Made by a program: the position numbers and the translations under genes
Part shown: piece by piece, positions 12,691-21,664 of the stretch
Position numbering within the stretch: position 1 is the first letter of the stretch
How the letters are laid out: the number at the start of each line of letters is the position of its first letter
From: Bacteroidales bacterium
Lineage (GTDB): Bacteria; Bacteroidota; Bacteroidia; Bacteroidales; UBA10428
Reading direction: 5' to 3'
Length of the DNA stretch: 28,903 nt
Assembly (NCBI GenBank): GCA_003508755.1
Contig: DNTK01000284.1
Location: forward strand, 1 to 28,903
The notes under the pieces: generated by a model
Database searches by the model: none
The model's input: only the letters and a program-made list of their open reading frames with translations
Told to the model about the DNA's origin: nothing

Positions 12691-15477
12691 TTATAGTTTT
12701 TCTTTTATGTATTTACCTGTATATGATTTCTGTTCGTTTACAATTTTTTCCGGTATTCCCTCGAATACAATATATCCACCTCCATCGCCACCTTCCGGAC
12801 CCAGATCAATAATCCAATCGGCACTTTTTATTACTTCAAGGTTATGCTCAATAATAACTATTGAGTGGCCTTTTTCGATTAAAGCATTAAAAGCCTCAAG
12901 TAATTTACGAATATCATGAAAATGCAATCCGGTGGTTGGTTCATCAAAAATAAATAAAGTAGGAGTTGCTTTTTCATGCGATAAAAACGATGCCAGTTTC
13001 ACACGTTGGCTTTCACCTCCGCTCAAGGTGCTCGACGACTGGCCAAGCTTCACATACCCCAATCCTACATCCGACAATGGCCGCAGCTTTTCTGTTATTT
13101 TCTTTTCAACCCCGCTTGTTTTCTTTCCAAAAAATTCAATCGCCTCATTCACTGTCATTTCGAGTACATCGTGTATATTTTTTCTATTGTACTTCACTTC
13201 CAGCACATCTTCTTTAAACCGCTTACCATGGCAATGCTCGCATGTTAATACAATATCGGCCATAAACTGCATTTCAACCTTAATGGTGCCCTCACCCTGG
13301 CATTCTTCACAGCGACCACCTTCTACATTAAAAGAAAAATGGGATGGTTTATATCCGTTGTATTTGGCATATTGCTGCTGCGAAAAGAGTTTGCGAATTT
13401 CGTCATAGGCTTTAAGGTAAGTTACCGGATTTGATCGGGATGACTTACCTATGGGATTCTGATCAACAAACTCAACATGAGAAATCGTATTGATGTCGCC
13501 AGTCAGCCTTGAATATTTTCCTGATTTTTCGCCATAACCATTAATGATTTTAGAGATAGCAGGAAACAATACCCCTTTAATGAGTGATGACTTTCCACTG
13601 CCACTTACTCCAGTAACTACCGTCATTATATTTAGTGGTATCTTTACATCAATGCCTTTTAGGTTATTTTCGTAAGCCCCTAAAATATCAATAGAATTAT
13701 TCCACTTTCGTCTGCGGATTGGCAACTCAATTTGTTCCTCTCCGGTTAAATATTTTGCTGTGTAGCCATCCTTTGCCTTCTTAATTTTATCGTAAGGACC
13801 AGAATATACAATATGGCCACCCAAGCGCCCTGCTCCGGGACCAATATCAATGATATCATCTGCAGCCCGTATTATTTCTTCTTCGTGTTCAACTAATAAA
13901 ATGGTATTTCCTGTTTCCTGCAGTTGTTTCAGTACTTTTACAAGTTTGTGTGTATCGCGTGGGTGCAACCCTATGCTGGGTTCGTCCAATACATAAAGTG
14001 AGCCTACAAGTGCACTGCCTAATATGGTGGCCAGATTAATACGCTGAGATTCTCCTCCGGATAATGATGCTGAAAGCCTGTTGAGTGTCAGATAACCTAA
14101 GCCTACATTGCATAAGTATTCTAAACGACTTTGAATTTCTGTAATAAGGCGCTTTCCCACCTGGAGCTCATAATCGGAAAACGCAAACCTATTAAATTTT
14201 TCTTGAAGTTTTTCAACCGGGATATCCACCAACTCGGGTAGTGAAATACCGTTTATTCGAACGTACGACGCCTCTTTCCTTAAGCGTTGCCCATGGCATT
14301 CCGGACATGTTGTTCGGCCCCTGTAGCGCGACAACATAACCCGGTACTGAATCTTGTACTTGTTCTCCTCAAGCATTCTGAAGAAACCATCCAGTCCTTC
14401 GAAATATTCATTCCCTGTCCATAATAACCGGCGTTGCTCCTCGGTTAATTGATAAATGGGTTTGTGAATCGGAAAATTAAATTTATCGGCATTGTAAACA
14501 AGTTCGTTCTTGTATTCCGACATCTTTTCCCCCCTCCAACAAACAATTGCTTCATCATAAACCGATTTGTTTTTATCAGGAATTACTAAATCTTCGTCGA
14601 TGCCAATTACTTTCCCATATCCTTCGCACACGGGACAAGCTCCCAGGGGATTATTAAAACTAAACAGATGCACGGTAGGTTCTTCGAAGCTCATGTTATC
14701 ACGTTCAAACAAGTTCGAAAAATTATGGGAAGTCATTCGGTTGTTTGCTTCGACCTGAATTACACATGCACCATCGCCCAGACGAAATGCATCCTGAACA
14801 GAGTCGGCATACCGACTAATCGAATCTTCATCGGTTTGGACCGAAACACGGTCGATAACAACATAGAATTCCTTCGCATCAGCAACTTGCTTTTCATCCA
14901 ACTCTTTTGTTTTATATACCTTCGAATCGATCTCCACACGGCCAATTCCTAAATGTTTTAAATCGGTAAGCAGCTGGTGGGCATCCAGGTTTTTAAAATC
15001 GCCGTATGGAGAAAGAATAATTATCCGGGTTTCAGCCTTTAAACGAGTAATAAAATCAACAACATCAGTAACGGTATCCTTTTTTACTTCTTTATTGGAA
15101 ACGGGTGAATATGTTCGACCAATACGTGCATATAAAAGCTTCAGGTAGTCATAAATCTCCGTTGAAGTACCAACTGTTGAGCGTGGATTCCGGGTGTTTA
15201 CTTTTTGCTCGATAGCAATGGCCGGTGGCAGTCCATTGATATAGTCCACCTCTGGTTTATTCATCCGCCCTAAAAATTGTCTCGCATAGGAAGAGAGGCT
15301 TTCTACATACCTGCGTTGTCCCTCTGCATATATGGTATCAAATGCAAGACTCGATTTTCCGGAACCAGAAAGACCGGTTACTACCGTAAAACTATTACGC
15401 GGAATAACAACATCTATATTTTTAAGATTGTGAACCCGGGCCCCTCTAACTTCAATATTTTTTTTCTGAAGTGGCAT
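12691..15477 (-). CDS. uvrA: UvrABC excinuclease subunit A
   Basis: The DNA-damage sensor ATPase of nucleotide excision repair, which loads UvrB on lesions. The 928-residue length is normal. The first ATPase has GLSGSGKSS near residue 34, and the second has GVSGSGKSS near 620. Both signature motifs (LSGGESQRINLA and LSGGESQRVKLA) and both Walker B motifs (YVLDEPSIGLHPRD and FIFDEPTTGLHFHD) are intact. Zinc-binding pairs are seen as CPVCEGYG and CPECHGQR in the first half, and CEECQGEG with CEHCHGKR in the second. A -7 box lies 53 bases upstream. No LexA-type site was identified. AMP nucleosidase follows in the same direction. Confidence 0.98.
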   Translation of the reverse strand: MPLQKKNIEVRGARVHNLKNIDVVIPRNSFTVVTGLSGSGKSSLAFDTIYAEGQRRYVESLSSYARQFLGRMNKPEVDYINGLPPAIAIEQKVNTRNPRSTVGTSTEIYDYLKLLYARIGRTYSPVSNKEVKKDTVTDVVDFITRLKAETRIIILSPYGDFKNLDAHQLLTDLKHLGIGRVEIDSKVYKTKELDEKQVADAKEFYVVIDRVSVQTDEDSISRYADSVQDAFRLGDGACVIQVEANNRMTSHNFSNLFERDNMSFEEPTVHLFSFNNPLGACPVCEGYGKVIGIDEDLVIPDKNKSVYDEAIVCWRGEKMSEYKNELVYNADKFNFPIHKPIYQLTEEQRRLLWTGNEYFEGLDGFFRMLEENKYKIQYRVMLSRYRGRTTCPECHGQRLRKEASYVRINGISLPELVDIPVEKLQEKFNRFAFSDYELQVGKRLITEIQSRLEYLCNVGLGYLTLNRLSASLSGGESQRINLATILGSALVGSLYVLDEPSIGLHPRDTHKLVKVLKQLQETGNTILLVEHEEEIIRAADDIIDIGPGAGRLGGHIVYSGPYDKIKKAKDGYTAKYLTGEEQIELPIRRRKWNNSIDILGAYENNLKGIDVKIPLNIMTVVTGVSGSGKSSLIKGVLFPAISKIINGYGEKSGKYSRLTGDINTISHVEFVDQNPIGKSSRSNPVTYLKAYDEIRKLFSQQQYAKYNGYKPSHFSFNVEGGRCEECQGEGTIKVEMQFMADIVLTCEHCHGKRFKEDVLEVKYNRKNIHDVLEMTVNEAIEFFGKKTSGVEKKITEKLRPLSDVGLGYVKLGQSSSTLSGGESQRVKLASFLSHEKATPTLFIFDEPTTGLHFHDIRKLLEAFNALIEKGHSIVIIEHNLEVIKSADWIIDLGPEGGDGGGYIVFEGIPEKIVNEQKSYTGKYIKEKL

Positions 15478-15529
15478 ATATTTTGAGCGTATTAGAAGCT
15501 AATTAATATTTTTTTTCGAAAATTCCATG

Positions 15530-15537
15530 CAAAGTTA
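15530..15537 (-). promoter_or_regulatory. -7 promoter box of uvrA
   Basis: TAACTTTG on the minus strand matches TAnnTTTG and precedes GCATGG. It lies 53 bases before the uvrA ATG. A -33 TTTG at the standard distance is not visible. Confidence 0.5.
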
Positions 15538-15640
15538 TTTGAATAAAGCAAAAAAAGTATTTAATTGCAGTCTAATTATTGAATCACCAAAAACAGATTG
15601 CCTATAGAGACACGTCTACTTCACTATTAATTAACATATC

Positions 15641-15654
15641 AGGAGGTAGTTGTG
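15641..15654 (+). promoter_or_regulatory. Strong Shine-Dalgarno before a GTG start
   Basis: AGGAGG at 15641-15646 is followed by five bases and GTG at 15652. It fixes the start of the sigma factor gene, which has no ATG near its N-terminus. Such a full Shine-Dalgarno is unusual next to the other genes here, most of which have none. Confidence 0.8.
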
Positions 15655-16242
15655 ATACATCAGGATCGGAATGATTTTGAGCTTGTGCAGGATTTCCTTA
15701 GGGGCAATCAATCAAGTCTAGAAGTTTTAATCAACAGGTATAGACAAAAGGTTTATACGTATATTCTATTTAACGTTAAAGATGCACATTTAGCAGAAGA
15801 CATCTTTCAGGACACCTTTATCAAGGTTATCAGGTCGTTGAAGAATGGGAAATACAAAGACAACGGCAAATTTCTCTCATGGGTTATGCGTATTGCGCAC
15901 AACTTAATCATCGATTATTACCGGAAGGAAAAACAACTCAATGCAATATCTAACGATAACTATGAGACTGATTTATTCAACAGTCAAAAGCTATCGGAAA
16001 AAACAGTTGAGGAAAATATTATCAACGAACAAGTTGTCAGGGATGTCAGAAGTCTCATAAAGGAACTCCCTTTTGACCAGAAAGAGGTAATAATTCTAAG
16101 ACATTATTGCAATTTTAGCTTTAAAGAAATTGCAGAATATACCGATGTTAGTATAAACACAGCACTGGGTAGAATGCGCTATGCGCTCATCAATCTGCGA
16201 AAGCTGATTGAAGAAAAAAATCTAAATCTGAACTTAGCGTAG
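15652..16242 (+). CDS. ECF-type RNA polymerase sigma factor
   Basis: A 196-residue sigma-70 family protein with only regions 2 and 4, the mark of extracytoplasmic function sigma factors. Region 2 spans about 20-90: LINRYRQKVYTYILF, HLAEDIFQDTFIKVI (the region 2.2 polymerase-binding part), and GKFLSWVMRIAHNLIIDYYRKEKQ. Region 4 spans about 130-190: IKELPFDQKEVIILRHYCNFSFKEIAEYTDVSINT, with the DNA-binding helix at TDVSINTALGRMRYAL. No anti-sigma gene (membrane or zinc-binding) is adjacent; the next frame is a 67-residue protein of unknown type. The GTG start is supported by the AGGAGG. The target regulon is unknown. Confidence 0.95.
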   Translation: MIHQDRNDFELVQDFLRGNQSSLEVLINRYRQKVYTYILFNVKDAHLAEDIFQDTFIKVIRSLKNGKYKDNGKFLSWVMRIAHNLIIDYYRKEKQLNAISNDNYETDLFNSQKLSEKTVEENIINEQVVRDVRSLIKELPFDQKEVIILRHYCNFSFKEIAEYTDVSINTALGRMRYALINLRKLIEEKNLNLNLA

Positions 16243-16353
16243 TTCATAAAGAGAAAGTTTAACCAAGTTGAGTTTTTTGAAAAAAAACAACAATATTTTT
16301 TTCATCTAGGCGTTATAGTGGTGTGAATTAAATCATTAATAATATAACCCACA

Positions 16354-16557
16354 ATGATGCCTATGAATAAAACATCTACTCTTGTTTATTCTATACATAA
16401 TGTTGGTTCCAAAGCGTCAGTTGATTTATTTTCAGCAGATACTTTTGATGTTATTGCCAAGCATCACGACTTAAGCAGACTTCCTGGCCCTGTAAAACTG
16501 GTCGACGTTCGACAGCAGGTGGTTGATAATATCTTAAGCATAGCTAAATCGTTATAA
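16354..16557 (+). CDS. Small protein of unknown function next to ECF sigma factor
   Basis: A 67-residue frame with three close in-frame ATGs (16354, 16357, 16363). The product has no membrane segment, no Cys, and no recognised domain. It includes SKASVDLFSADTFDVIAKHH and LPGPVKLVDVRQQVVDNILS, a plausible alpha/beta fold. It is credible as a gene because it is flanked by the sigma factor and followed 24 bases later by a strong terminator, leaving a short dedicated transcript unit. It may be cotranscribed with the sigma factor or be its target. Lack of zinc-binding or membrane features argues against a classic anti-sigma factor. Confidence 0.65.
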   Translation: MMPMNKTSTLVYSIHNVGSKASVDLFSADTFDVIAKHHDLSRLPGPVKLVDVRQQVVDNILSIAKSL

Positions 16558-16580
16558 CATCTGGTTGTATAGAATTTTAA

Positions 16581-16608
16581 AATCCCGGTCGGAAGCCGGG
16601 ATTTTTTA
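16581..16608 (+). terminator. Rho-independent terminator after sigma/small protein unit
   Basis: AATCCCGG (16581-16588) pairs with CCGGGATT (16596-16603) around a 7-base loop, followed by a T-run to 16607. Confidence 0.92.
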
Positions 16609-16685
16609 TGATATATGCTTTTTTTAATTTCCTGTAATTTGGGTAGTTTAATGCCCCAGCAACGAATCAAAAATTATCTTGTAAA

Positions 16686-18821
16686 ATGAAAAAAATACCA
16701 TTCTTATTAATTATTCCCATTACAATGGCAGTATCGTGTATGACTGACAAACAAACAGACAAAAATCCATTCTTTGGGGAATACAATACTCCCTATGATA
16801 TTCCTCCCTTTGAAAGAATAGAGAATGAACATTATTTACCCGCTATAAAAGAGGGAATTAAACAGCAACTGGAAGAAATTGATGCGATTGTGCAAAATCC
16901 CGAAGAACCCAGTTTCGAGAATACCATATTAGAGCTGGATAAATCAGGAGAATTTCTGAACCGAACAACAAATGTGTTCTTCAACTTAAACAGCGCAAAC
17001 TCTGACGAAGATATGAGGGAGCTTGCGAAAGAAATTGGCCCCATGATTTCAGAACATAAAGATAATATCCTCTTAAATCAAGGGCTTTTTGAACGGGTAA
17101 AAGCTGTTTATGATGCCAGAAAAAATGCCGGAACTGATGGAGGCCCAGGATATAGTCCAGCCCAAATGCACGCTATTGAGAAGCATTATGACAGGTTTGT
17201 CCGCAATGGTGCAAATTTATCTGCAGAAGACCAGGAGATCCTTCGTAAAATCAACTCACAGCTTTCGAGTCTTCAGATAGCCTTTGGACAAAATTTACTT
17301 GAAGAAACCAATAAAAACTTCAAACTTATTATCGACCAAAAAGAAGATCTTGCAGGATTACCCGATGCTGTGATTGCAGGAGCTGCCGAAACAGCTGTCG
17401 AAAATGGATTAGAAGGAAAATGGGTGTTTACACTTCAGAAGCCCAGCATGATACCTTTTCTGCAATATGCGGAAAATCGGGAACTCAGAGAAAAAATATA
17501 CCGAGGGTATTTCATGCGTGGAAACAACCAGGATAATTTTGACAACAAGGAAATATTAAAGCAGATAGCTGAGTTGAGAGCAGAGAAGGCTAAGCTATTT
17601 GGTCACGAAACCCATGCACACTATGTGATCGGACAGAATATGGCAAAAACCCCGGAAAATGTGAATAGCTTTCTTGAGCGGTTATGGGAACCAGCCCTAA
17701 AAATGGCCAAAAATGAAGTAAAGGAAATGCAGGCCATTATTGATGCAGAAGGCGGAGAATTTGAATTGGCCTCTTGGGATTGGTGGTATTATGCCGAAAA
17801 ACTGAGAAAACAAAAGTATGATCTTGATGAAGCTCAATTAAAACCGTATTTTAAACTCGAAAACGTACGCGACGGGATGTTTTGGGTTGCGAAAAACCTG
17901 TATGGAATTGAACTTAAGAAACTTAACAATGTTCCAATGTATCACCCCGATGTGGAGGCCTATGAAGTGGTTGAAGAGGATGGTAAACATGTGGGTGTAC
18001 TGTATCTCGATTATCATCCCCGCGAAAGCAAGCGTGTTGGAGCATGGTGTACAGGATACCGCGAGGCCACCTATAAAGATGGGAAATTAGTGCCGCCAGT
18101 AATCTCCATTGTGTGTAACTTTACAAAACCAACCGAACAAATTCCATCTCTGTTGACCTGGGATGAGGTAACAACACTTTTTCATGAATTCGGTCATGCT
18201 CTTCACTTTTTATTTGTTGATGGGAAATACAATCTAACAGCAGGAAATGTGCCCAGAGATTATGTTGAGCTACCCTCACAAATAATGGAGAATTTTGCCG
18301 CTGAACCGCAAGTGTTAAAATACTACGGTAAGCATTATGAAACTGGTGAGACCATTTCTGATGAATTAATTGAGAAAATTCAGAAAAGCGGGCATTTTAA
18401 CCAGGGATTTATAACCGGAGAATACCTGGCTGCGGCATTTCTCGATTTAGCGTACCATAATTTAAAAGCTGGCGAAACAATCGAAGATGTATTAACATTT
18501 GAGGATGATGCCATGAGTGAAATTGGACTCATTGAAGAGATTATTCCAAGGTATCGTTCTACTTATTTTAACCACATTTTTAGTGGTGAATACTATTCTG
18601 CCGGATATTACGTATATATCTGGGCAGCAGTGCTAGATGCCGATGCTTTTGAGTATTTTAAACAGTCGGGAGATATTTTCAATAAGGAACTGGCAGCCAA
18701 ATTCAGAGAGAATTGCCTGGCAAAAAGTGGCGATATGGAAGGTATGGAAGCTTATAGATTATTTCGAGGACAGGAGCCTGAGGTGGCACCTTTACTTAAT
18801 AGAAGAGGATTAAACAATTAA
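16686..18821 (+). CDS. M3 family metallopeptidase lipoprotein, Dcp-type
   Basis: A zinc oligopeptidase of 711 residues related to peptidyl-dipeptidase Dcp, which removes C-terminal dipeptides from peptides. The zinc site is visible as FHEFGHALH with His500, Glu501 and His504, and the third ligand Glu535 in IMENFAAEP. Other family marks are LASWDWWYYAEKLRKQKYDLDEAQLKPYF and ISIVCNFTKP before the active site, and HIFSGEYYSAGYYVYIWAAVLDADAF near the C-terminus. The N-terminus MKKIPFLLIIPITMAVSC has a lipobox with Cys18, so this copy is membrane-anchored rather than cytoplasmic as in E. coli. It lies between two terminators and is probably transcribed alone. Confidence 0.95.
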   Translation: MKKIPFLLIIPITMAVSCMTDKQTDKNPFFGEYNTPYDIPPFERIENEHYLPAIKEGIKQQLEEIDAIVQNPEEPSFENTILELDKSGEFLNRTTNVFFNLNSANSDEDMRELAKEIGPMISEHKDNILLNQGLFERVKAVYDARKNAGTDGGPGYSPAQMHAIEKHYDRFVRNGANLSAEDQEILRKINSQLSSLQIAFGQNLLEETNKNFKLIIDQKEDLAGLPDAVIAGAAETAVENGLEGKWVFTLQKPSMIPFLQYAENRELREKIYRGYFMRGNNQDNFDNKEILKQIAELRAEKAKLFGHETHAHYVIGQNMAKTPENVNSFLERLWEPALKMAKNEVKEMQAIIDAEGGEFELASWDWWYYAEKLRKQKYDLDEAQLKPYFKLENVRDGMFWVAKNLYGIELKKLNNVPMYHPDVEAYEVVEEDGKHVGVLYLDYHPRESKRVGAWCTGYREATYKDGKLVPPVISIVCNFTKPTEQIPSLLTWDEVTTLFHEFGHALHFLFVDGKYNLTAGNVPRDYVELPSQIMENFAAEPQVLKYYGKHYETGETISDELIEKIQKSGHFNQGFITGEYLAAAFLDLAYHNLKAGETIEDVLTFEDDAMSEIGLIEEIIPRYRSTYFNHIFSGEYYSAGYYVYIWAAVLDADAFEYFKQSGDIFNKELAAKFRENCLAKSGDMEGMEAYRLFRGQEPEVAPLLNRRGLNN

Positions 18822-18849
18822 TAATTTCACTCCATACAGATCAAAAAAA

Positions 18850-18880
18850 CAGCTTACTCGAATGGTAAGCTGTTTTTTTT
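18850..18880 (+). terminator. Rho-independent terminator after M3 peptidase
   Basis: CAGCTTAC (18850-18857) pairs with GTAAGCTG (18865-18872) around a 7-base loop, followed by eight T. The A-run on the other side (18844-18849) could extend the stem and make it active in both directions. Confidence 0.92.
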
Positions 18881-19263
18881 ACTGGTCGAACGTTAGTTAA
18901 ACAACAGGATAAGTATTAATTTTTTGCCACTTACCTCCTCACACATACCAAGGTTGAAGTAGGGCGTGAGAAGGTAATTGTTGATTTTTTAAATGTAGAG
19001 TCGGATTGAGAAGGAAAATTGCAGGGCTGATTGAATTTAGGTGTCTGGGTTCGGTAATAAAAGGCTCTGGCAATTGATATAGAGGTTTGTATCTTGCTAT
19101 TCGGTATGTACATTCCATTCGGGTATTGTTACATTATCATATACCCATCAAGCAGGATTTTTGTTTTTTTTCTATGGTCAATGGAACATTCTACTTGACG
19201 ACTGGAATGAATATGATGACGAATATCACCACCTATAGGTGTCGGTAATCACCCATTAAAAAT
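18881..19263. other. Gene-free intergenic stretch
   Basis: No convincing coding region, tRNA or repeat is visible here. Short open frames exist (for example 18931-19113 minus and 19174-19248 plus) but have no protein-like features. A perfect 12 bp palindrome, CACCTATAGGTG, sits at 19230-19241, and GGTGTTTACC-like sequence follows in the terminator hairpin. The stretch lies between a plus-strand terminator and a minus-strand terminator, so it may be untranscribed filler or decayed sequence. Confidence 0.6.
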
Positions 19264-19308
19264 AGGTGTTTACCAGCAGTATATGCTGAAAGCAGCTGGT
19301 AAACACCT
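19254..19308 (-). terminator. Hairpin terminator of the mscS-DUF3078 unit
   Basis: AGGTGTTTACCAGC (19264-19277) and GCTGGTAAACACCT (19295-19308) form a perfect 14 bp stem. An inner TGCT / AGCA pair can extend it past a 6-base bulge. On the minus strand it is followed by ATTTTTAAT, a modest T-run. It lies 44 bases after the DUF3078 stop codon. Confidence 0.75.
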
Positions 19309-19351
19309 GAAATATCACTGTAATTTATTGATATTATGGTAATTATGGAAA

Positions 19352-20224
19352 TCAGAACTTATACGCAATACCTGCTCCAAATATCTCTTTGAACTGCCAT
19401 TTACTTTTTAGCTCGTCCCCATCGGTAAATAGTACATCGTTATCCCATATAAGATGTGTATTAAGGTTAATTGACAGCACTTTAAATACGTTTATAGTAA
19501 GTAGTACCTCCCAATTCACATCGATATCCTCTACACCGGCAAACTCAAGATAGTCGGCAAATAAATCAAGCTTTGTGAGAAAATTTATGTTCTTAATAAG
19601 CTCCTTTTCATATTTGAACTTAACAATAGCCCCTAATTCCGACCTGAAATTCTTGCTGGAATCAATTGAATACCTTAAGGCATATTTTGTGTCGGAAACA
19701 TATATATTTTTTGTGTTTAAGGGCGACATAAACAAGGAAGCATGCTTATTCGGTTTGTAATTCATACCAATAGCAAGGTTTAGATATAAGGGAGCAAATG
19801 CTTCGGAAATTGGAATACTATCCGATTCAGCATAATCATATCCTTTATCGAATTGAGTACGAGCATTAAAAACGACTGTATAATACCATTTATCATTGGC
19901 CTTATAACCATAGGAAGAATTGAGCTCCAGGATATCATCGGTTTTCCTTAACCCCTGATTGCCTTGTTCTGCTCGGCCATATGCTAAATCCAGGTTATTT
20001 TCCCATAGCGAATTTCCTTTTTCGTAGTTGGCAAAAAGCCCCAAACGTCCACTGGCAGAATAACTGTTTTCGCCACCTGCAGCCCAATTAGTGAAACCTG
20101 CCTGCGACAATGTGAAATTAACCAAGCCACCCGCTTTCCATGCTGTATCTTTTACAACAGAATCCTGAGCATAAATTAGACTTGCTGATATTATTAGCGC
20201 TAGAAGTATTGAAATTCTTTTCAT
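19352..20224 (-). CDS. DUF3078 outer-membrane beta-barrel protein
   Basis: A 290-residue exported protein with a signal peptide (MKRISILLALIISASLIYAQ). It has the DUF3078 opening pattern TAWKAGGLVNFTLSQAGFTNWAAGGENSYSASG, followed by alternating beta strands typical of a small barrel (NNLDLAYGRAEQ, ELNSSYGYKANDKWYYTVVFNART) and a C-terminal Phe, the usual outer-membrane insertion signal. It is seemingly cotranscribed 15 bases after the MscS gene and ends at a hairpin terminator. Function of this family is unknown; the pairing suggests an envelope or osmotic-stress setting. Confidence 0.85.
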   Translation of the reverse strand: MKRISILLALIISASLIYAQDSVVKDTAWKAGGLVNFTLSQAGFTNWAAGGENSYSASGRLGLFANYEKGNSLWENNLDLAYGRAEQGNQGLRKTDDILELNSSYGYKANDKWYYTVVFNARTQFDKGYDYAESDSIPISEAFAPLYLNLAIGMNYKPNKHASLFMSPLNTKNIYVSDTKYALRYSIDSSKNFRSELGAIVKFKYEKELIKNINFLTKLDLFADYLEFAGVEDIDVNWEVLLTINVFKVLSINLNTHLIWDNDVLFTDGDELKSKWQFKEIFGAGIAYKF

Positions 20225-20239
20225 GATAAACGTGTATTT

Positions 20240-21064
20240 TTATTTCGATTTTGATTCAATAACTCGCATATCTTGCTGAGGGAATGGTATGGTTACACCT
20301 TCGGCATCGAATTGTTTTTTAATGGTCTCCTGCATAAAGAAAAATACATCCCAGTAATTGGCTGATTCGACCCATAGTCTAACCGCAAAATTTACAGAAC
20401 TATCGGCCAGTTCCACAACTCCAATAAATGGCGAAGGATCCTGAAGTACTTTATTATTTCCAGAAATTACCTTCTCGATAATTGACCTTGCTTTGTCTAT
20501 ATCGTCATCATAACTTATACCAAAAAGTAAATCAACTCTCCGGGTAGCTTCTTCGCTGAAGTTAACCAATGAACCTGTGGATAAGCCCCCGTTAGGTAAA
20601 ATTACAGTCTTATTGTCGGGTGTTTTGAGTATGGTATTAAAAATCTGGATTTTGTTTACAGTACCACTATGGCCTTGTGCTGTAATATAGTCGCCCACCT
20701 TAAACGGTTTCAACAATAGAATGATAACACCTCCGGCAAAATTCTGCAACATGCCGGATAATGCCATTCCAACGGCCAATCCCGCAGCACCCAATATTGC
20801 AATGAAGGAAGTAACTTGGATTCCTACCATCCCGATAACGGAGACAATTAAAAGTGTTTTTAGTAAAATAGAAATTAAACTTGAGAGGAAAGAAAGCAAA
20901 GACTCATCGATTTCTCGAACCTGCATGGCCTTTTTAATAAACTTGGTAGGGGATTTAATAATCCATAAACCAATGATTAACGTTAAAATAGCATAAAGCA
21001 CCTTTGGACCATGCGTAATAAGTCCATTCAACAGTAACTGAATAATGTTGTCTAATTTTTCCAT
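20240..21064 (-). CDS. Small-conductance mechanosensitive channel, MscS family
   Basis: An inner-membrane channel that opens under membrane tension to release solutes during hypo-osmotic shock. The 274 residues match E. coli MscS (286). Membrane segments lie at about 20-37, 58-80 and 86-118. The pore-lining third helix reads GAAGLAVGMALSGMLQNFAGGVIILLLKPFKVGDYI with the Gly/Ala packing typical of MscS. The beta domain (VILPNGGLSTGSLVNFS) and the C-terminal alpha-beta domain ending FPQQDMRV follow. It is the first gene of a two-gene unit with the DUF3078 protein. Confidence 0.95.
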   Translation of the reverse strand: MEKLDNIIQLLLNGLITHGPKVLYAILTLIIGLWIIKSPTKFIKKAMQVREIDESLLSFLSSLISILLKTLLIVSVIGMVGIQVTSFIAILGAAGLAVGMALSGMLQNFAGGVIILLLKPFKVGDYITAQGHSGTVNKIQIFNTILKTPDNKTVILPNGGLSTGSLVNFSEEATRRVDLLFGISYDDDIDKARSIIEKVISGNNKVLQDPSPFIGVVELADSSVNFAVRLWVESANYWDVFFFMQETIKKQFDAEGVTIPFPQQDMRVIESKSK

Positions 21065-21168
21065 TTTAGTGAGTTTAGTGGGTTATCGTTTAGCATTATA
21101 ATCGAACAGAAATATTTGCCACAGCAAGCTCTTACCGCGGTTAACAACAAGTAAAAATAAATAATGTT

Positions 21169-21540
21169 CTAAATACCATGCTCTTTAAAATACAATCGTG
21201 TGAGAACTTTTTTAAGTTCGCGCAGAAAAATTAGTTCAGTTACTACTTCTGAGAGGGGTCTGTCTGGTTCGGCTGAGGCCTTTTGCTGTATTGCCTTTTC
21301 GGGGATATCTATCTGGTAAAGAAGCGATAAAAGTTTTGTATTACTGGAGTGCAACAGCTCAAAGACTTGCGCATTTAATTGCTTACTAAGTTCGGGATAA
21401 GCATACTTAATATCGCTTGGGAACTCTATGCTTAATCCAAAAAGTCCAAAGTCCTTGATGATTTGCAATGCTGTTTGTTTTACAATATCAGCATTATCGC
21501 GGTATTTTAATAAGTCGTTTTCTGATAAATCAATTTTCAC
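21169..21540 (-). CDS. Small conserved-looking protein of unknown function
   Basis: A frame of about 123 residues from a GTG at 21540. The open frame reaches an ATG at 21630, but the extra 30 residues are hydrophobic, AT-rich and unlike the rest, so I consider the GTG more likely; the start is uncertain. The product is soluble and helical, with SIEFPSDIKYAYPELSKQL, VFELLHSSNTKLLSLLYQID and VTELIFLRELKKVLTRLYF. It resembles small uncharacterised Bacteroidota proteins in layout, but I cannot name it. It follows the TetR gene on the same strand by 34-124 bases, so it may be part of the same transcript. Confidence 0.7.
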   Translation of the reverse strand: MKIDLSENDLLKYRDNADIVKQTALQIIKDFGLFGLSIEFPSDIKYAYPELSKQLNAQVFELLHSSNTKLLSLLYQIDIPEKAIQQKASAEPDRPLSEVVTELIFLRELKKVLTRLYFKEHGI

Positions 21541-21664
21541 CCAGATACTGTTTTTAAGTAAGATTTCACGAAAAATAAAGATATTAAATGTTATGCTGTA
21601 AATGTACAATATCACTAGAACTTTCAGCAAGTGGAAGTTAGATAATACACTAATAATTTATTGT

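Noticed and set aside
18931..19113. 60-residue open frame in the gene-free stretch
   Set aside because: No domain, signal or composition typical of a protein; no promoter or partner.
19174..19248. 24-residue frame on the plus strand (MVNGTFYLTTG...)
   Set aside because: Met/Thr-rich chance frame that ends in the palindrome region; no following gene for it to regulate.
21541..21630. 30-residue N-terminal extension of the small unknown protein
   Set aside because: Strongly hydrophobic translation of AT-rich DNA with no charged n-region expected of a good signal peptide; the similarity-like part begins after it. The start remains uncertain.
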